NCBI GenBank assembly: GCA_001515955.1
Contig: LOES01000048.1
Location: 1-6,620 of the forward strand
Direction of reading: 5' to 3'
Length of the DNA: 6,620 nucleotides
Source of the DNA: Clostridia bacterium BRH_c25
GTDB taxonomy: Bacteria; Bacillota_A; Clostridia; Lutisporales; Lutisporaceae
Under the pieces are notes generated by a model that saw nothing but the letters and a program-made list of their open reading frames with translations, was not told where the DNA came from and did no database searches. Both the position numbers and the translations under genes were made by a program. This document shows positions 4,144 to 6,620 of this stretch, piece by piece (within the stretch, counting starts at the first letter, position 1; each line of letters starts with the position of its first letter).

Positions 4144-5589
4144 ATGGATAAAAAACAAATACTGAGTAATATACCCTCTGTTGATGAGCTTATGAGGGAG
4201 AAGGAGCTTGAGAGGCTTGCCGACCTATATCCAAGAACTGTGATAGTAGAGGGTATAAGGGAATATCTGAAGGAGTACAGGAAGCTTGTTATAGCTTTGG
4301 ACAAGGAGGCAGGCCCGGCTGCAATCAATGATTCCCATATGATAAGCGGTATAGTGGAAAAGGTTCACGGAATGATGAGGAACAACCTTATTAATGTTGT
4401 TAATGCGACGGGGGTAGTGCTTCATACAAACCTTGGAAGATCCCTCTTAAGCAGCAGGCTTAAGGATACTATATGGGATATTGCATCAAAGTATTCCAAC
4501 CTGGAAATGGACTTGGAAACCGGGGAGCGGGGCTCCAGATATTCACATGTTGAAGAGCTGCTATGCAAGCTTACGGGAGCACATTCGGCAATGGTGGTGA
4601 ACAATAACGCAGCAGCAGTGATGCTGGTTTTGAGTACTATGGCCAAGGGACATGAGGTAGTAGTGTCCAGAGGCCAACTGGTTGAAATAGGAGGTTCCTT
4701 CAGGGTGCCTGAGGTAATGGAGCAAAGCGGTACTGTACTGATTGAAGTTGGTACCACAAACAAAACACATATTTCCGATTATGAAAAGGCTGTCAATGAA
4801 AATACTGCAGCACTAATGAAGGTACATACCAGCAATTACAGAATACTTGGCTTCACAAGCCAGGTAGAGTCGGAGGATATGGTAGCGCTTGGCAGGAAAC
4901 TGGGGCTTCCGGTAATAGAGGACCTGGGAAGCGGAATGCTTATGGAGTTGACTGAGTTTGGTCTGCCCTATGAGCCCACTGTACAGCAAGCTGTCAAAGC
5001 AGGTATGGATGTGGTAACCTTCAGCGGGGACAAAATGCTGGGAGGACCTCAGGCAGGCATAATAGTCGGCAGCAAGGAGTATGTGGATAAAATGAAAAAG
5101 AACCCTCTTACAAGAGCTGTCAGGATTGACAAGCTGACTTTGGCAGCTCTTGAAGGGACTTTGAGGCTTTATATGGATAAAGAGCTTGCACTAAAGGAAA
5201 TTCCGGTGCTTAGAATGCTTACCGCAAGTGGTGAGGAGCTGGGCAAAAGAGCAAAACGTCTTGGAACCCGCCTGAAAAAGACTGCAGGTACTATAGGAGC
5301 AATCAGCATAGAGGATGAGTATTCCGAGGTAGGTGGAGGCTCTATGCCTTTGCATAGAATGCCCACAAAGGTTGTTGCAATAAAACCTGAAGGTGTGTCC
5401 TTGATGGAGCTTATGGAAAGTCTAAGAGCTTATAAGATTCCGGTAATAGCAAGGGTAAGCAGGGATAGGCTTATATTGGATATAAGGACGATTATGGATG
5501 ATGAGTTTGAAATTATTGAGAGTGCCTTGGTATGGGCTTATACTGCAATTTCAAAAGGCAGTAAGGGAGAAGGTGAGGGTCAGGCTTGA
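4144..5589 (+). CDS. selA: L-seryl-tRNA(Sec) selenium transferase (selenocysteine synthase)
   Basis: A PLP enzyme that converts Ser-tRNA(Sec) to Sec-tRNA(Sec) using selenophosphate; the E. coli enzyme is a homodecamer in the cytosol. The 481-residue protein aligns end to end with E. coli SelA (463 residues). Visible landmarks are an N-terminal tRNA-binding helical part (about 1-80), NATGVVLHTNLGRS (87-100), VNNNAAAVM (152-160), SRGQLVEIGGSFR (175-187), EVGTTNKTH (201-209), MKVHTSNY (225-232) and EDLGSGML (259-266). The PLP-binding Lys297 lies in FSGDKMLGGPQAG. ATG 4144 is preceded by GGAGG (4130-4134) at a 9-base spacing, and the protein starts MDKKQILSNIPSVDEL as the family does. It follows selD across a repeat-filled gap and overlaps selB by 4 bases. 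Confidence 0.97.
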   Translation: MDKKQILSNIPSVDELMREKELERLADLYPRTVIVEGIREYLKEYRKLVIALDKEAGPAAINDSHMISGIVEKVHGMMRNNLINVVNATGVVLHTNLGRSLLSSRLKDTIWDIASKYSNLEMDLETGERGSRYSHVEELLCKLTGAHSAMVVNNNAAAVMLVLSTMAKGHEVVVSRGQLVEIGGSFRVPEVMEQSGTVLIEVGTTNKTHISDYEKAVNENTAALMKVHTSNYRILGFTSQVESEDMVALGRKLGLPVIEDLGSGMLMELTEFGLPYEPTVQQAVKAGMDVVTFSGDKMLGGPQAGIIVGSKEYVDKMKKNPLTRAVRIDKLTLAALEGTLRLYMDKELALKEIPVLRMLTASGEELGKRAKRLGTRLKKTAGTIGAISIEDEYSEVGGGSMPLHRMPTKVVAIKPEGVSLMELMESLRAYKIPVIARVSRDRLILDIRTIMDDEFEIIESALVWAYTAISKGSKGEGEGQA

Positions 5590-6620
5590 AAAACGTTATA
5601 ATTGGAACAGCAGGACACATAGATCATGGTAAGACAACCCTTATTAAGGCTCTGACGGGAAGAGATACTGACAGGCTCAGGGAGGAAAAGGAAAGAGGGA
5701 TATCTATTGAGCTGGGCTTCACGTATTTTGATCTTCCAAGCGGCAGAAGGGCTGGCATAATAGATGTTCCCGGCCATGAGAGGTTTATTAAGAACATGCT
5801 TGCAGGAGCGGGAGGAGTAGATGTAGTCATACTTGTGATAGCTGCTGATGAAGGTGTAATGCCCCAGACCAGAGAGCATCTCAACATACTTTCGCTTTTG
5901 AAGATAAAGAAGGGCATAATAGCCCTTACAAAGAAGGATATGGTAGATAAGGAATGGCTTGAGATGATTAACGAGCAGATTAGAGACGAAGTAGAGGACT
6001 CATTTCTAAGAGATGCAAAAATAATTCCGGTGTCATCAGTCACCGGTGAAGGATTAAAGGAGCTTGTTGAGGAGATAGATACTGTGACCGAGGTGGTGGA
6101 GGGGAAGGATACTCACGAGATATTCAGGCTTCCTGTGGACAGGTCCTTCACTATAACAGGCTTCGGAACTGTAGTGACCGGAACACTCATTTCAGGCAGC
6201 ATAAGTGAGGGGGACAGGGTAGAGATATATCCTCATAGGACTGAAACAAGAGTGCGTTCGATACAGGTACATGAAAAGAATGTCAAGACCGCCTACGCAG
6301 GTCAGCGGGTGGCGGTCAATATAGCTAATGTAAAGCTTGATGAAATCCAAAGAGGAGATGTGCTGACACAACCCGGACGTATGGAGTCCACCATGATGCT
6401 GGACGCAAGGCTGGAGATGCTTAAAAGTGCTGAAAAATCTATTGACAACAGGGACAGATTGAGGCTTTACCATGGTACTTCTGAAATAATGTGCAGAGTG
6501 GTGCTTCTGGACAGGGAGGAGTTGAAACCCGGCGAGAGTGCATTTGTGCAGCTAAGACTGGAGGAGGAGACCGCCTGTATGAAAGGAGACCGTTTTGTAA
6601 TAAGGACATATTCCCCTATG
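5586..6620 (+). CDS. selB: Selenocysteine-specific elongation factor SelB (3'-truncated by window end)
   Basis: SelB is the EF-Tu-like GTPase that carries Sec-tRNA(Sec) to ribosomes paused at UGA codons marked by a SECIS hairpin. The 345 codons present cover the G domain and domains II-III. The G motifs are GHIDHGKTT (10-18), the switch region around GISIELGF (38-45), DVPGH (60-64), TKKD (115-118) and SSVTG (150-154). Domain II begins near 179 (FRLPVDRSFTITGFGTVVTGT). The C-terminal winged-helix domains that bind SECIS RNA lie beyond the window. The start is TTG 5586, which overlaps the selA stop as TTGA; it matches the family N-terminus (KNVIIGTAGHIDHGK), and GGTGAGG about 8 bases upstream can serve as ribosome binding site. 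The overlap implies translational coupling with selA. Confidence 0.96.
   Translation, partial: MKNVIIGTAGHIDHGKTTLIKALTGRDTDRLREEKERGISIELGFTYFDLPSGRRAGIIDVPGHERFIKNMLAGAGGVDVVILVIAADEGVMPQTREHLNILSLLKIKKGIIALTKKDMVDKEWLEMINEQIRDEVEDSFLRDAKIIPVSSVTGEGLKELVEEIDTVTEVVEGKDTHEIFRLPVDRSFTITGFGTVVTGTLISGSISEGDRVEIYPHRTETRVRSIQVHEKNVKTAYAGQRVAVNIANVKLDEIQRGDVLTQPGRMESTMMLDARLEMLKSAEKSIDNRDRLRLYHGTSEIMCRVVLLDREELKPGESAFVQLRLEEETACMKGDRFVIRTYSPM

Noticed and set aside
5624..6043. Minus-strand frame of 139 codons opposite selB
   Set aside because: It is the antisense shadow of the SelB G domain, whose GTPase motifs are unambiguous.

Overview
The window looks like chromosomal DNA of a low-to-mid GC, Gram-positive, anaerobic-type Firmicute in the class Clostridia. 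The basis is A+T-rich intergenic DNA, strong GGAGG-type ribosome binding sites, U-tract terminators, a DacF/PBP5-like D,D-carboxypeptidase, a ComEA-like protein and a selenium operon. The exact genus cannot be read from the sequence.

Layout. Positions 1-140 hold no gene but contain two inverted repeats. A short hypothetical reading frame (147-392, +) runs into the decayed C-terminal half of a RidA family gene (385-562, +), which carries two single-base frameshifts. A bidirectional hairpin terminator (560-596) separates this from a D-alanyl-D-alanine carboxypeptidase on the minus strand (1814 down to 594). Its roughly 240-base leader is filled by a 175-bp repeat element (1858-2032) made of inverted arrays of the heptamer GAGATNC around a hairpin-rich centre. 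A likely minus-strand promoter lies just beyond it (2058-2086). Diverging from it is a ComEA-like membrane-anchored SLBB plus helix-hairpin-helix protein (2227-2862, +) with its own terminator.

The right half is a selenocysteine operon, selD-selA-selB, read from an extended -10 promoter near 2903-2931. SelD makes selenophosphate, SelA uses it to convert Ser-tRNA(Sec) to Sec-tRNA(Sec), and SelB (cut off by the window end) delivers that tRNA to UGA codons followed by a SECIS hairpin. selD is itself a selenoprotein gene. Its true start is 2989, the catalytic residue 18 is encoded by an in-frame TGA at 3040-3042, and a 9-bp hairpin with a GUU loop at 3067-3087 fits a bacterial SECIS element. A conventional gene call starting at GTG 3118 would lose the first 43 residues, including the active site.

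The least explained structure is the GAGATNC repeat family. A second, shorter copy (4034-4120) fills the gap between selD and selA. It shares with the first copy both the heptamer arrays and a non-repetitive core segment, so the two are copies of one dispersed element. In the operon its arms could fold into a long imperfect hairpin followed by seven T residues, which could modulate selA-selB expression relative to selD.
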